64,000 nucleotides of DNA from NCBI RefSeq assembly GCF_030010375.1, contig NZ_JASCRY010000001.1, forward strand, positions 434,001-498,000, written 5' to 3'. Below, piece after piece: positions 9,511 to 18,214 of this stretch (position 1 is the stretch's first letter; each line of letters opens with the position of its first letter). The DNA is from Flavobacterium yafengii (lineage in GTDB: Bacteria > Bacteroidota > Bacteroidia > Flavobacteriales > Flavobacteriaceae). The translations under genes and the position numbers were made by a program. The notes under the pieces are model-generated. The model did no database searches. It was given only the letters and a program-made list of their open reading frames with translations, and was not told the origin of the DNA.

Positions 9511-9553
9511 GTTCTTTATTTTAAATAGTTTATCCAAAGATAACGCCAAATAG

Positions 9554-10207
9554 CTACGTTAATTTTACGAAAAGGTTACTGGCAATTTTATTGGAAATGG
9601 TTAAATCCTTGTTGTCCACTTTTATTTTCAAAGACAAATCGAAAGTTTCCTTTCCTATGATTTCAATTTTAGAACCCAATGCGATTCCCTGTTTGTCCAA
9701 ATATTTTAGAAATTCTGAGGAGGTATCTTTAACACCAACGCAAATCCCTGCTTGGTTTTCGTGCAATTCAGAGAGCAATTGCTTTTCTATTTTAACAATT
9801 TGACCATTTGCATCAGGAATAGGATCTCCATGAGGATCTTCGGTAGGATTTCCTAAAAAATCATCCAGTTTGTTGATTAATTTTTCTGATTTGATGTGTT
9901 CCAGTTGTTCTGCAATATCATGAACCTCATCCCAAGAAAAATCTAGCTTGTCTACTAAAAAAACTTCCCAAAGACGGTGTTTTCTCACGATCATTTTTGC
10001 TGCTATTTTTCCGTGTTCTGTCAAAGAAACGCCTTGGTATTTTTTATAATTAACCAAGTCTTTTTCTGCCAATTTCTTGAGCATATCAGTCACTGATGAA
10101 GCTTTGGTTTCCATTTTTTCGGCAATAGCATTGGTGCTTATTTCTGAATCTGAAATAATAGTAAGGTGGTATATGGTTTTAAGATAATTCTCTTCTGAAA
10201 ATGTCAT
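9554..10207 (-). CDS. mntR: Metal-dependent transcriptional regulator, MntR/DtxR family
   Basis: A 217-aa repressor. The N-terminal winged helix (about 1-65: SEENYLKTIYHL, AEKMETKASSVTDMLKKLAEKDLV) is followed by the metal-binding/dimerisation region (about 66-140, RKHRLWEVFL, VHDIAEQLEHIKS) and a C-terminal FeoA/SH3-like domain (about 150-217). In VHDIAEQLEH the residue matching DtxR Cys102 is Glu, as in Mn-sensing MntR, while the residue matching MntR Asp8 is Asn7. Metal choice is thus not fully settled by sequence, but the neighbour is an Nramp transporter. It probably represses metal uptake when Mn or Fe is sufficient. Confidence 0.85.
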   Translation of the reverse strand: MTFSEENYLKTIYHLTIISDSEISTNAIAEKMETKASSVTDMLKKLAEKDLVNYKKYQGVSLTEHGKIAAKMIVRKHRLWEVFLVDKLDFSWDEVHDIAEQLEHIKSEKLINKLDDFLGNPTEDPHGDPIPDANGQIVKIEKQLLSELHENQAGICVGVKDTSSEFLKYLDKQGIALGSKIEIIGKETFDLSLKIKVDNKDLTISNKIASNLFVKLT

Positions 10208-10223
10208 TTGATTTTTGATTGCA

Positions 10224-10248
10224 GATTAACGATTTTTGATTTCAGATT
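10224..10248. repeat. 25-nt word repeated in inverted orientation at 32291-32315
   Basis: These 25 bases, upstream of the mntR-like gene, are the exact reverse complement of 32291-32315 in the hemF-hemB gap. Both contain related words of the GATTTTTGATT / CAGATT type. Exact 25-nt identity between two unrelated gaps is unlikely by chance even in AT-rich DNA. No open frame or promoter box coincides with it. Confidence 0.6.
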
Positions 10249-10250
10249 CC

Positions 10251-10333
10251 CTAGTCCGGATAACAGTGGGAATCCTTTTATTTGCATTGTTGTTCAGTGA
10301 ATTTCATTTACAACGGATAACGGGAATAGCTTC
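10251..10333 (-). repeat. Dispersed intergenic repeat, copy A
   Basis: Read on the minus strand it begins GAAGCTATTCCCGTTATCCG and ends AAAGGATTCCCACTG-TTATCC-GGACTAG. This matches the ends of the copies at 16820, 18215 and 30183 with a diverged middle. It lies directly after the stop codon of the Nramp gene and in the same orientation as that gene. It is the most diverged of the copies. Confidence 0.65.
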
Positions 10334-10362
10334 TGATACTGAAACAAATTCAGCACAAGAAT

Positions 10363-12234
10363 TTAATTTTTAACAATTAGTAACGGAATAGAAATTTTGT
10401 GGCGCAATTTATCAACCGTAGTTCCAAAGACTAAATCCTTGAATCCGGTATGACCGTGAGTTCCCATAACCAAAATGTCAAATTCTCCTTTATTGATAAT
10501 CTCCGGAATCACTTTATTAGGCTCTCCAAATCCTAATTGTGTGGCTACTTGAAATCCTTTTTCGGTAAGCATTACTTTGTATTCTTCTAATAATTTCTCG
10601 TCGATTAAGGTTTCATGATCATCTGTGTTTTCGCCATAAATCATGGCTCCAACGGTTTCTACCACGTGAATCAAAGTGTATTTTGCTTCTATTCCGCCTA
10701 ATTCAAAAGCGTTATTTAAAGCCACTTCATCGGCACTGGAAAAATCTACGGAGACCGCAATATTCTTTTTAGTATAACTTCCTGATTTAGAAAATCGCAG
10801 TTTTAAACTGTGTGGTGAATGATTTTGAATGTCTATTTTGGCTTTGGCAATAAAAGGCTTGAACACAATATAAAGCAACAAAATCAAGAAACCTATCGCT
10901 AGGGGAACTACCGTTAACCATAACAAAAGTGGATTTTCGGAAGTTTCAAGCCAACCTGTTATTTCATCAAAAACCAATTTAGCATTTAGTGAAACAATGA
11001 TTGTTGCAATAATCCAAGAAGCGATTTGGGTCACTTTTCCAATATGGAATCCTTTCATTTTTGATTTATCACTTACAAAATGAATCAACGGAATAATAGC
11101 AAAACCCAGTTGTAAACTCAGGATAACCTGACTCAGAATCAGTAATTTTCCCGTTACACTTTCGCCATAAATCGTAATTACAATAACCGCCGGAACAATG
11201 GCGATTAATCGTGTGATGATTCTTCTAACCCACGGCTGAATGCGCAAATTAAGATACCCTTCCATTACAATTTGTCCGGCAAGAGTTCCTGTAATTGTAG
11301 AACTTTGTCCGGCAGCAATCAACGCAACCGCAAATAATATAGGTGCAAATTTGCTTCCTAAAAGCGGCTCCAAAAAGCGATGGGCATCTTGAATCTCGGC
11401 CACTTCAAACATTCCGTTTTTATAAAATGTGGCTGCAGCCAATATCAAAATTGCGGCATTCACTAAAAAAGCTAAGTTTAATGCAATCGTAGAATCGATG
11501 AAATTGTATTTTAAAGCCTGCTTAATTCCAGCTTTACTTCGGTCGAAGTTTCTAGTTTGCACCAATGAGGAATGCAAGTATAAATTGTGCGGCATAACCG
11601 TTGCTCCAATAATTCCAATAGCGATATACAATGCCGTTTCATTGGGCATTGAAGGAATTAACCCAAACAACACCTTATCCAGTTCCGGCTGGGCAAATAT
11701 CATTTCAAAAATAAAGGAAAATCCAATAATAGCAACCAATACAATGATAAAAGCTTCCATTTTACGGATCCCTTTATTGATTAAGAACAACAACAAAAAG
11801 GTATCTAAAACCGTAATCAAGACCCCTTCAATCAACGGAATATCAAATAGTAAATTGATACCGATTGCCATTCCTAAAACCTCGGCAAGATCACAGGCTG
11901 CGATAGCAATTTCGGCAAGGAAATACAATATATAATTGATAAATGGCGAATAGGTTTCTCGGGAAGCTTGCGCCAAATCACGTTGGGTAACAATCCCCAG
12001 TCGGGCACTCAAGCTTTGCAACAACAAAGCCATAATGTTACTCATCAATAAAACCCAAAGCAAGGCATACCCAAACTGGCTACCGCCTGCAATGTCCGTC
12101 GCCCAGTTTCCCGGATCCATATAACCGACGCTAATTAAATAGGCCGGCCCAAAAAAAGCAAGGATTTTTCGGAATACTGATTTCTTGTTTAGCGTAGAAA
12201 CGGATTGGTTTACTTCTTCTAAAGATTTAGTCAT
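10363..12234 (-). CDS. mntH: Nramp-family Mn/Fe transporter fused to a C-terminal UspA domain
   Basis: A 623-aa inner-membrane protein; stand-alone MntH is about 410-450 aa. Residues 20-470 are the Nramp transporter, with the metal-binding motifs DPGNW (40-44) and MPHNLY (214-219), which coordinate divalent metal for proton-coupled import. Residues about 487-623 form a universal-stress-protein domain (IAVSVDFSSADEVALNNAF, VMGTHGHTGFKDLVFGTT), with the GxxGx9G(S/T)-like nucleotide loop largely kept. Such Nramp-Usp fusions are known in Bacteroidota; the Usp part may regulate transport by ATP or second messenger. It is divergent from the receptor at 12322 and upstream of the mntR-like gene. Confidence 0.88.
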   Translation of the reverse strand: MTKSLEEVNQSVSTLNKKSVFRKILAFFGPAYLISVGYMDPGNWATDIAGGSQFGYALLWVLLMSNIMALLLQSLSARLGIVTQRDLAQASRETYSPFINYILYFLAEIAIAACDLAEVLGMAIGINLLFDIPLIEGVLITVLDTFLLLFLINKGIRKMEAFIIVLVAIIGFSFIFEMIFAQPELDKVLFGLIPSMPNETALYIAIGIIGATVMPHNLYLHSSLVQTRNFDRSKAGIKQALKYNFIDSTIALNLAFLVNAAILILAAATFYKNGMFEVAEIQDAHRFLEPLLGSKFAPILFAVALIAAGQSSTITGTLAGQIVMEGYLNLRIQPWVRRIITRLIAIVPAVIVITIYGESVTGKLLILSQVILSLQLGFAIIPLIHFVSDKSKMKGFHIGKVTQIASWIIATIIVSLNAKLVFDEITGWLETSENPLLLWLTVVPLAIGFLILLLYIVFKPFIAKAKIDIQNHSPHSLKLRFSKSGSYTKKNIAVSVDFSSADEVALNNAFELGGIEAKYTLIHVVETVGAMIYGENTDDHETLIDEKLLEEYKVMLTEKGFQVATQLGFGEPNKVIPEIINKGEFDILVMGTHGHTGFKDLVFGTTVDKLRHKISIPLLIVKN

Positions 12235-12270
12235 ATTATTAAGTTATTGATACAAATGTAATTAAAAAAT

Positions 12271-12300
12271 TTGTTTTGCAAAATATAATTTTTAGCTTTG
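12271..12300 (+). promoter_or_regulatory. Promoter of the receptor-thioredoxin operon
   Basis: TTG at 12271-12273, 19 nt, then TAGCTTTG at 12293-12300: an exact fit to the Bacteroidota TTG-N19-TAnnTTTG promoter. The TTG that would give the longest reading frame (12298) is part of the -7 box, so it cannot be translated from this transcript. The start must be the GTG at 12322. Confidence 0.65.
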
Positions 12301-12321
12301 CCTAAATTTAATTTAAGCATA

Positions 12322-14598
12322 GTGAAAAAATTATATGTATTTTTTGTTTTTCTGATGTTTCACTTAGGCTACGGCCAAGAAAAAACGAGTCTTTCAGGAT
12401 TTGTTTCATCAGAAAAAAAAGGAGTTTCGGAGGCTCGTGTTTATTTAATTGGGACAAAATACGCCACCCAAACGGATAGCTTAGGAAATTACAGCATCGA
12501 GGATATTGCTGAGGGAAATTATAAAATACAAATTGTCGCAGAAGGTTTTCAAACTTTAAAAAAGAATATAATTGTCAAAATTAATGAAAACAACATTTTA
12601 GATTTTGACCTTTCAAGTACCGAAAATCAACTCAACGAAGTCGTGGTTTCGGGAACATTAAAAGCGGTAAAAAGATTAGAAAGTGCCGTTCCAGTTGAGG
12701 TTTATTCTCCTGTGTTTTTTAAGAAAAATCCAACGGCCAGTATTTATGAAGCATTACAGAATGTAAATGGTGTACGACCGCAACTTAATTGTGGCGTTTG
12801 CAATACGGGCGACATTCACATTAACGGACTCGAAGGCCCTTATACTTTGGTTTTAATCGACGGAATGCCTATTGTGAGTAGTTTATCTACGGTGTATGGA
12901 TTATCCGGAATTCCAAATTCATTGGTGGAACGAATTGAAATCGTAAAAGGTCCTGCTTCCTCTTTATACGGCAGTGAAGCCGTGGGCGGTTTGATCAATA
13001 TCATTACTAAAAATCCAACAAACGCTCCCCTATTCTCTGCTGATGTGTTTTCTACTTCTTGGTTGGAAACCAATGTTGATTTAGGAGTAAAACTCAATGT
13101 TGGCAAGAAAGCAACTGCACTTTTAGGTTTAAATTATTTCAGATACAATCAAAAAATAGACAACGACGGCGATAATTTTACTGATGTTACCCTTTCTGAC
13201 CGAATTTCCCTTTTTCAAAAATGGACTTTCGACAGAAAAGAAAATCGATTGTTTACCATTGCGGCGCGTGGCGTTTATGAAGACCGTTTTGGCGGGGATG
13301 TGCGTTGGGAGAAAAAACACCGCGGCGGAGACGAAATCTATGGCGAAAGCATTTATACCAAACGAGCGGAATTGATTGGAAGTTACCAATTGCCTTTTCA
13401 GGAAAAACTGATGCTGTCTTTTTCAGGGAATGTACATTTTCAAGACAGCCGCTACGGCACAACGAGTTATATAGCCAATCAAAAAATCGGTTTTCTACAA
13501 TTGACTTGGGACAAAAAAATAGGAAAAAATGATTTGCTTACCGGAATTGCCACCCGTTACAATTATTACGATGACAATACACCGGCAACTTCAAAACTGG
13601 GAAACAACAACCCAGAAAAAACGTGGCTACCGGGAATTTTTGTTCAAGACGAAATCACGTTCACTGAAAAACATAAGCTATTACTGGGAATGCGTTACGA
13701 TTACAACTCGTTTCACGGAAGCATCTTAACACCAAGAATCGCGTATAAATGGAAATTAGACGATAATAATATCATTCGTTTGAATGCTGGAACGGGTTTT
13801 AGGGTAGTGAATTTATTTACAGAAGATCACGCTGCTTTGACCGGCGCTCGTGAAATTATAATCGCAAATAACCTGAAACCCGAACAATCTATAAATACCA
13901 ATTTGAATTATATCAAGAAAATAAATTTCGACAACGGAACCTTTATCGGTATTGAAACTTCGTTTTTTCATACCCGATTCAGCAATAAAATTGTGTCGGA
14001 TTATGAAACGAATCCCAACCAAATTATCTATGACAACATTAATGGCTATGCGATAAGCCAAGGAATCAGTACGAATATCGATTTCAATTTTCCAAATGGA
14101 TTAAAGATTATCACTGGCGCTTCTTTGCTTGACAACAAAAACGTTGAAAATGGCCGAAAAGAAACACCTTTTCTAACCGAAAAATTTACGGCAACTTGGA
14201 GCGTTTCCTATAAAATTCAAGCTATTGATTTGAATGTAGATTACACCGGAAATGTGTACAGCCCGATGCAATTACCTCTTTTAAGCGCTTTAGATCCTCG
14301 TGCTTCAGAATCGCCTTGGTACAGTTTGCAAAACATTCAATTCACCTATTCTGGTTTAAAAAACTTTGAATTCTATGCCGGAATTAAAAACCTATTGAAC
14401 TTTTTACCAAAACAAAACAATCCGTTTTTAATTGCAAGAACAAATGATCCTTTTGATAAAAATGTAACCTACGATACGAACGGACAAGTGTTGGCAACAC
14501 CTGAAAATCCTTATGGATTGACGTTTGATACGACTTATGTCTATGGACCAAACCAAGGAATCAGAAGCTTTTTCGGACTTCGTTATACCTTAAAATAA
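12322..14598 (+). CDS. TonB-dependent receptor with a CxxC motif in the plug
   Basis: The GTG at 12322 starts a signal peptide (VKKLYVFFVFLMFHLGYG-QEK) and lies just after a strong promoter, giving 758 aa. Residues about 22-110 form a carboxypeptidase-regulatory-like domain. NQLNEVVVSGT opens the plug; the plug has QLNCGVCNTGDIHINGLEGP, RIEIVKGPASSLYGSEAVGG and LINIITKNP. The barrel ends FFGLRYTLK. The layout resembles BtuB/heme-type receptors. The CGVC pair inside the plug and the thioredoxin encoded at the next start codon (overlap of one base, TAATG) hint at a metal or redox link. Divergence from an Nramp transporter supports a metal-related substrate, but this is inference. Confidence 0.87.
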   Translation: MKKLYVFFVFLMFHLGYGQEKTSLSGFVSSEKKGVSEARVYLIGTKYATQTDSLGNYSIEDIAEGNYKIQIVAEGFQTLKKNIIVKINENNILDFDLSSTENQLNEVVVSGTLKAVKRLESAVPVEVYSPVFFKKNPTASIYEALQNVNGVRPQLNCGVCNTGDIHINGLEGPYTLVLIDGMPIVSSLSTVYGLSGIPNSLVERIEIVKGPASSLYGSEAVGGLINIITKNPTNAPLFSADVFSTSWLETNVDLGVKLNVGKKATALLGLNYFRYNQKIDNDGDNFTDVTLSDRISLFQKWTFDRKENRLFTIAARGVYEDRFGGDVRWEKKHRGGDEIYGESIYTKRAELIGSYQLPFQEKLMLSFSGNVHFQDSRYGTTSYIANQKIGFLQLTWDKKIGKNDLLTGIATRYNYYDDNTPATSKLGNNNPEKTWLPGIFVQDEITFTEKHKLLLGMRYDYNSFHGSILTPRIAYKWKLDDNNIIRLNAGTGFRVVNLFTEDHAALTGAREIIIANNLKPEQSINTNLNYIKKINFDNGTFIGIETSFFHTRFSNKIVSDYETNPNQIIYDNINGYAISQGISTNIDFNFPNGLKIITGASLLDNKNVENGRKETPFLTEKFTATWSVSYKIQAIDLNVDYTGNVYSPMQLPLLSALDPRASESPWYSLQNIQFTYSGLKNFEFYAGIKNLLNFLPKQNNPFLIARTNDPFDKNVTYDTNGQVLATPENPYGLTFDTTYVYGPNQGIRSFFGLRYTLK

Positions 14599-15065
14599 TG
14601 AAAAAGAATCTTTATTTACTGTTGCTTTTATGCAGTGCGATTCCGGCTGGATTTGCGCAGTTGCATTCAGTTTCATTGGAACAAATTGACAGTTTACAAC
14701 GTATTGAAAAGAGAAAAACGATTGTTTTCATTCAAACCGATTGGTGCCAATTTTGCCATGCGATGAAAAACACCACTTTCAAAAACGAGGAAATCATCAA
14801 GGAACTCAACAACACTTTTTATTTTGTTGATTTCAATGCCGAAGAAAAACGAGCGGTAGTTTTCAATAAAACCACTTTTCAATTCAAACCCACAGGAAAC
14901 AACTCTGGAACGCACGAACTGGCCATCGCATTAGGAACAATAAATAAGCAACTGAACTTTCCTGTTTTGTGTGTTTTAAACAGTGAAAACGAGATTATTT
15001 TTCAGCACAGCGGGTACTTAAAACCAAAAGAATTAAAGCTGATTTTAGCCAAACTAAAAGAATAA
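14598..15065 (+). CDS. Secreted thioredoxin-fold protein with a CQFC active site
   Basis: A 155-aa protein. A signal peptide ends at AGFA-QLHS (about residue 20). The core TIVFIQTDWCQFCHAMKNTT has the WCxxC redox centre, and the cis-Pro region is LNFPVLCVLN. This is the DUF255/thioredoxin_7-like subgroup, with a long helix after the CxxC. It is translationally coupled to the upstream receptor. A periplasmic thiol-disulfide enzyme could act on the CGVC pair in the receptor plug or on a metal chelate, but the sequence shows only the coupling. An additional Cys in PVLCV is unusual. Confidence 0.82.
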   Translation: MKKNLYLLLLLCSAIPAGFAQLHSVSLEQIDSLQRIEKRKTIVFIQTDWCQFCHAMKNTTFKNEEIIKELNNTFYFVDFNAEEKRAVVFNKTTFQFKPTGNNSGTHELAIALGTINKQLNFPVLCVLNSENEIIFQHSGYLKPKELKLILAKLKE

Positions 15066-15086
15066 AATTGTCTATTTTTGGGGGAA

Positions 15087-16253
15087 ATGTCAAATTCCCA
15101 AATGAAACACTACGATTATATTTTTACCGGCGCAGGATTATCGACTTTGATGACCGTATATAAAATGGTGCAATCCGGAAAATTTAAGAATACAAGTATT
15201 TTGTTATTGGATGAAGACACTAAAAAAACCAACGACAGAACCTGGTGTTTTTGGAAAACCAACGATTCGGTTTGGGAACAATCAATTTCGAAGAAATGGG
15301 ACTCGGCTTTGTTTGCCAATGAAAACTTTCGCAGGGATTTAGACTTGCAACCGTATCACTACAATATGGTCAAAGGGCTGGATTTTTACAACCAAGTATT
15401 TGATTTGCTTTCAAAACAAGAAAATATCACTTTCGTGAACCAGAAAGTCTTGGAAATCGAAGAATCCGAAACCATAATTCTGGTACAAACCGAAAGCGAA
15501 TCCTTTTCGTGCTCGAAATTATTCAACAGTATTTACAACAAACATAAAGCAGATAACCAGACAAAATATCCAGTTTTACAACAGCATTTTATTGGTTGGT
15601 TTATCAAAAGTGAACAAGCTGTTTTCAATTCTGAACAAGCCACGTTCATGGATTTTTCGGTGGAACAAAAAGGAAATACCCGTTTTATGTACGTGTTACC
15701 CATATCAAAAACTGAAGCTTTACTGGAATACACTTTGTTCTCGCACCAGCATTTAAAAACTGAGGAATACGAAAACGAAATCCAGCAATACATCGAAAAA
15801 CTTGGAATTACGAACTATGAAATCGTCGAAAAAGAGCAAGGAAGTATCCCGATGACCTGTTATCCATTTTGGAAATCGAATACTAAAAACGTACTAAATA
15901 TAGGAACTTCAGGCGGTTGGACGAAAGCCAGTACCGGTTACACTTTCAAAAATTCCGATAAAAAATCAAGTGAATTAGTTGCCTTTCTGCAAAGAGAAAC
16001 TGACTTCACCAAATTTCATAAAAAGACCAAATTCTGGTTTTACGATTTGCTTTTGTTAGACATTTTAGACCGAAAAAATGAATTGGGTTCCCACATCTTT
16101 TCTTCGATGTTCAAAAAAGGAAATCCAAGTTTGATTTTTAAATTTCTAGACGAGGAAACGTCTTTTATTGAAGATATTAAGGTCATTTTGAAATGTCCAA
16201 AAATGCTATTTATTAAAGCCTTATTTCATGTTGCTCTCAAAACAATGAAATAA
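15087..16253 (+). CDS. crtY: Lycopene beta-cyclase, CrtY type
   Basis: A flavoprotein of 388 aa from this start. DYIFTGAGLSTLM is the N-terminal FAD/NAD-binding loop. NDRTWCFW, QQHFIGWFIK, TFMDFSV, PMTCYPFW and NIGTSGGWTKASTGYTF follow the order of CrtY/CrtL motifs. The enzyme cyclises lycopene ends to beta-carotene, a step towards zeaxanthin-type pigments of yellow flavobacteria. The longest frame starts at a TTG (15078) that lies in a TATTTTTG box, so I prefer ATG 15087; ATG 15102 (MKHYDYIF) is equally possible. No other carotenoid gene is in the window. It follows the thioredoxin gene closely and may be part of the same transcript. Confidence 0.85.
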   Translation: MSNSQMKHYDYIFTGAGLSTLMTVYKMVQSGKFKNTSILLLDEDTKKTNDRTWCFWKTNDSVWEQSISKKWDSALFANENFRRDLDLQPYHYNMVKGLDFYNQVFDLLSKQENITFVNQKVLEIEESETIILVQTESESFSCSKLFNSIYNKHKADNQTKYPVLQQHFIGWFIKSEQAVFNSEQATFMDFSVEQKGNTRFMYVLPISKTEALLEYTLFSHQHLKTEEYENEIQQYIEKLGITNYEIVEKEQGSIPMTCYPFWKSNTKNVLNIGTSGGWTKASTGYTFKNSDKKSSELVAFLQRETDFTKFHKKTKFWFYDLLLLDILDRKNELGSHIFSSMFKKGNPSLIFKFLDEETSFIEDIKVILKCPKMLFIKALFHVALKTMK

Positions 16254-16310
16254 CAATCAAACTATAACAAAACTTTATAATTGAACTCCTATTCTTGATT
16301 GTAAACTTTG

Positions 16311-16318
16311 TAACTTTG
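16311..16318 (+). promoter_or_regulatory. Candidate -7 box of the bacilliredoxin gene
   Basis: TAACTTTG fits TAnnTTTG and lies 37 nt before the ATG at 16356. The TTG triplets upstream are spaced 13 or 27 nt away, neither ideal, so only the -7 element is well supported. Confidence 0.4.
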
Positions 16319-16355
16319 CAACTCGAAGTTATTATTGATTTAAAATAAAAAAGAT

Positions 16356-16766
16356 ATGTATCCAGAAGAAATGGTAAAACCAATGCAAGCAGAATTAACC
16401 GCTGCAGGTTTTCAAGATTTACATAGTGCTGAAGCAGTAGAAAACGCAATGAAATTAGAAGGAACAACACTTGTAGTTGTAAATTCGGTTTGTGGTTGTG
16501 CTGCTAGAAACGCACGTCCAGGAGCAAAAATGAGTTTAGATGGCGCTAAAAAACCAGACCATTTAATCACCGTTTTTGCAGGAGTTGACAAAGATGCAGT
16601 TGATGCTGCAAGACAACACATGTTCCCTTTTCCTCCATCATCGCCAAGTATGGCTTTGTTCAAAAACGGAGAATTAGTGCACATGTTAGAGCGTCACCAC
16701 ATTGAAGGTCGCCCAGCAGAATTGATTGCTGAGAACTTGAAAGACGCTTTCAACGAATATTGCTAA
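16356..16766 (+). CDS. BrxA/BrxB-family bacilliredoxin
   Basis: A 136-aa cytosolic thioredoxin-fold protein, full length for the YphP/YqiW (DUF1094) family. The active site is CGCAARNARPGAK at about residues 47-59. PDHLITVFAGVDKDAVDAAR and FPFPPSSPSMALFKNGELVHM are the other family signatures. In Firmicutes these proteins remove bacillithiol from mixed disulfides; Bacteroidota also make bacillithiol or use a related thiol. The gene has its own promoter and terminator. Confidence 0.9.
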   Translation: MYPEEMVKPMQAELTAAGFQDLHSAEAVENAMKLEGTTLVVVNSVCGCAARNARPGAKMSLDGAKKPDHLITVFAGVDKDAVDAARQHMFPFPPSSPSMALFKNGELVHMLERHHIEGRPAELIAENLKDAFNEYC

Positions 16767-16788
16767 TACATGCAAAAGCATAGAATTT

Positions 16789-16816
16789 AAAACCACGTCT
16801 CGGCGTGGTTTTTTTA
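16789..16816 (+). terminator. Rho-independent terminator after the bacilliredoxin gene
   Basis: AACCACG (16791-16797) pairs with CGTGGTT (16804-16810) around TCTCGG and is followed by a run of T. It is preceded by an A-run, so it could also act on the opposite strand. Confidence 0.85.
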
Positions 16817-16819
16817 TTT

Positions 16820-16903
16820 GGAGCTATTTCCAGCTATTCGTTTCAATCTTTTTCCCCGCTAAAAAAGCGGATAAAAAAGGATTTCCACTGCTATCTGGGC
16901 TAG
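16820..16903 (+). repeat. Dispersed intergenic repeat, copy B
   Basis: The left end is GGAGCTATTTCCAGCT (16820-16835); a small CCGCT-AGCGG hairpin lies inside (about 16856-16870); the right end is GGATTTCCACTGCTATCTGG then GCTAG. The same ends recur at 18215-18294 in the opposite orientation, at 30183 and, diverged, at 10251. It follows the bacilliredoxin terminator. Confidence 0.75.
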
Positions 16904-16984
16904 AAAAAAATTTAGGCTAGAAAAAGAGGTGTATATTTGATGGTATTAAATAGTTAGCAGAAAAGCTAAAAATGAGACTGTAAA

Positions 16985-17443
16985 ATGGACTATATCATAA
17001 AAGACGAAAAACTCGAATTAAAATATGAACACGGAAAAGGTGCTTGGACTTATCATTTGCGTATTCCAAATTCAAAACATATTGATGGAAAATGGGGCGA
17101 CATAAAAGTTTCAGGTTCAATCGATACTTACAAGATTGAAGCAAGAAACCTTGCGCCAATAAAAGGAGAAGACAAAATGCTTTCTGTAAATAGTGAAATA
17201 AGAAAAGCTATCAATAAAAAAGGTGGTGATATTGTTACAGTTTCACTTTATCTATTATCCAAGAAAGAAGAAATAACTGAAAAGCAAATTTTAGAAACCT
17301 TCAAGGAATCGGGAGTTTTAGAAGCGTTTGAAAAACTAAACGAATTTAAAAAAAATGAAATCTTAGAAAGCATTCTTTCTCAAAAAATCGAAGAGAAACA
17401 AATCAAGATAATTATAAAACACATAGATAAATTAAGTAAGTAA
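16985..17443 (+). CDS. YdeI/OmpD-associated-like protein with DUF1905-type N-terminus
   Basis: A 152-aa cytosolic protein. The N-terminal half (KLELKYEHGKGAWTYHLRIP, then WGDIKVSGSIDTYKI and a KAINKKGGDIVTVSL strand) resembles the DUF1905 beta-barrel fold. The C-terminal part is a short helical segment (FEKLNEFKKNEILESILSQK) similar to the bacteriocin-protection YdeI region. Function is unknown. One nucleotide separates its stop from the next start, so the two genes form an operon. The pair sits between inverted copies B and C of the dispersed repeat and is very rich in AAA/ATT codons, which may mark a recent insertion. Confidence 0.65.
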   Translation: MDYIIKDEKLELKYEHGKGAWTYHLRIPNSKHIDGKWGDIKVSGSIDTYKIEARNLAPIKGEDKMLSVNSEIRKAINKKGGDIVTVSLYLLSKKEEITEKQILETFKESGVLEAFEKLNEFKKNEILESILSQKIEEKQIKIIIKHIDKLSK

Positions 17444-17444
17444 A

Positions 17445-18122
17445 ATGATTAAGCAAACATCTTTAAACTTTTTAAAAGAACTTAAAAAAAATAATTCAAG
17501 AGAGTGGTTTGAACAAAACAAACTAACTTATCAAGCCTACAAGGATGATATTGTTTTTTTTACAGAAAATTTATTGTTAGAATTAGCAAAACTAGACTTG
17601 TCAATAGCAAATGCAAATTTAGTTCCTAAAAAGTGCTTGACAAGAGTAAACAGAGACTTGCGATTTTCAAAAGACAAGACTCCATATAAAAACTATGTTT
17701 TAGTCGTTTTCAATAAAAATGCTCCACACGGAAACACAGCAGGATATTTTATTCACATTGAACCAGGAAATTGTATGGTTGGAGGTGGGATTTGGCAGAC
17801 AACCCCTGAATTTTTAAAAAAAATTAGGCAAGAAATAAGTTATTCCTATGAGGAATTTAACGAAATAATTTCAAACAAACAATTTCAAGATATATTTCCA
17901 AGCGGAATACAAGGTCAAAATAAATCAAAAAAATTCACTGATTTTTATGAAAAAAGTGACCCTGTTGTTGAATTACTAAAAATGAAAGGTTTTTGCACCA
18001 AAGAATTGATAAATGACAAAATTTTGACAAGTACAGACGCAGTAAAAATCATCATTAACTATTTTAAAACGGCAAAACCACTAATTGAATATCTTAATAA
18101 AGCTATAGAATTTGAAGAATAA
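17445..18122 (+). CDS. DUF2461-family protein
   Basis: A 225-aa cytosolic protein of the TIGR02453/DUF2461 family. FLKELKKNNSREWFEQNK at the start, then TRVNRDLRFSKDKTPYKNY, GYFIHIEPGNCMVGGGIWQ and KKIRQEI are the family hallmarks in order. Its molecular function is not established. It starts one base after the preceding stop codon. The protein is full length, with a C-terminal helix ending IEFEE. No independent promoter is visible. Confidence 0.85.
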   Translation: MIKQTSLNFLKELKKNNSREWFEQNKLTYQAYKDDIVFFTENLLLELAKLDLSIANANLVPKKCLTRVNRDLRFSKDKTPYKNYVLVVFNKNAPHGNTAGYFIHIEPGNCMVGGGIWQTTPEFLKKIRQEISYSYEEFNEIISNKQFQDIFPSGIQGQNKSKKFTDFYEKSDPVVELLKMKGFCTKELINDKILTSTDAVKIIINYFKTAKPLIEYLNKAIEFEE

Positions 18123-18214
18123 AAAAAAACCCGCTCCCGCACGAATCCTTTCGTGTGACTCGAAGCGATAAATACGATTCTACAAAACTAAACATTCTAT
18201 TGACCACAACTCCC

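Noticed and set aside
12298..12321. Longer N-terminus of the receptor from a TTG codon
   Set aside because: The TTG is the end of the TAGCTTTG promoter box; the signal peptide starts properly at GTG 12322.
13129..13729. Several overlapping open frames on both strands inside the receptor gene
   Set aside because: They are shadows of one high-quality coding frame with clear receptor motifs.
16904..16984. Possible attachment site or insertion border beside repeat copy B
   Set aside because: TTTAGGCTAG partly repeats the end of the element, but no direct repeat pair, integrase or tRNA is present.
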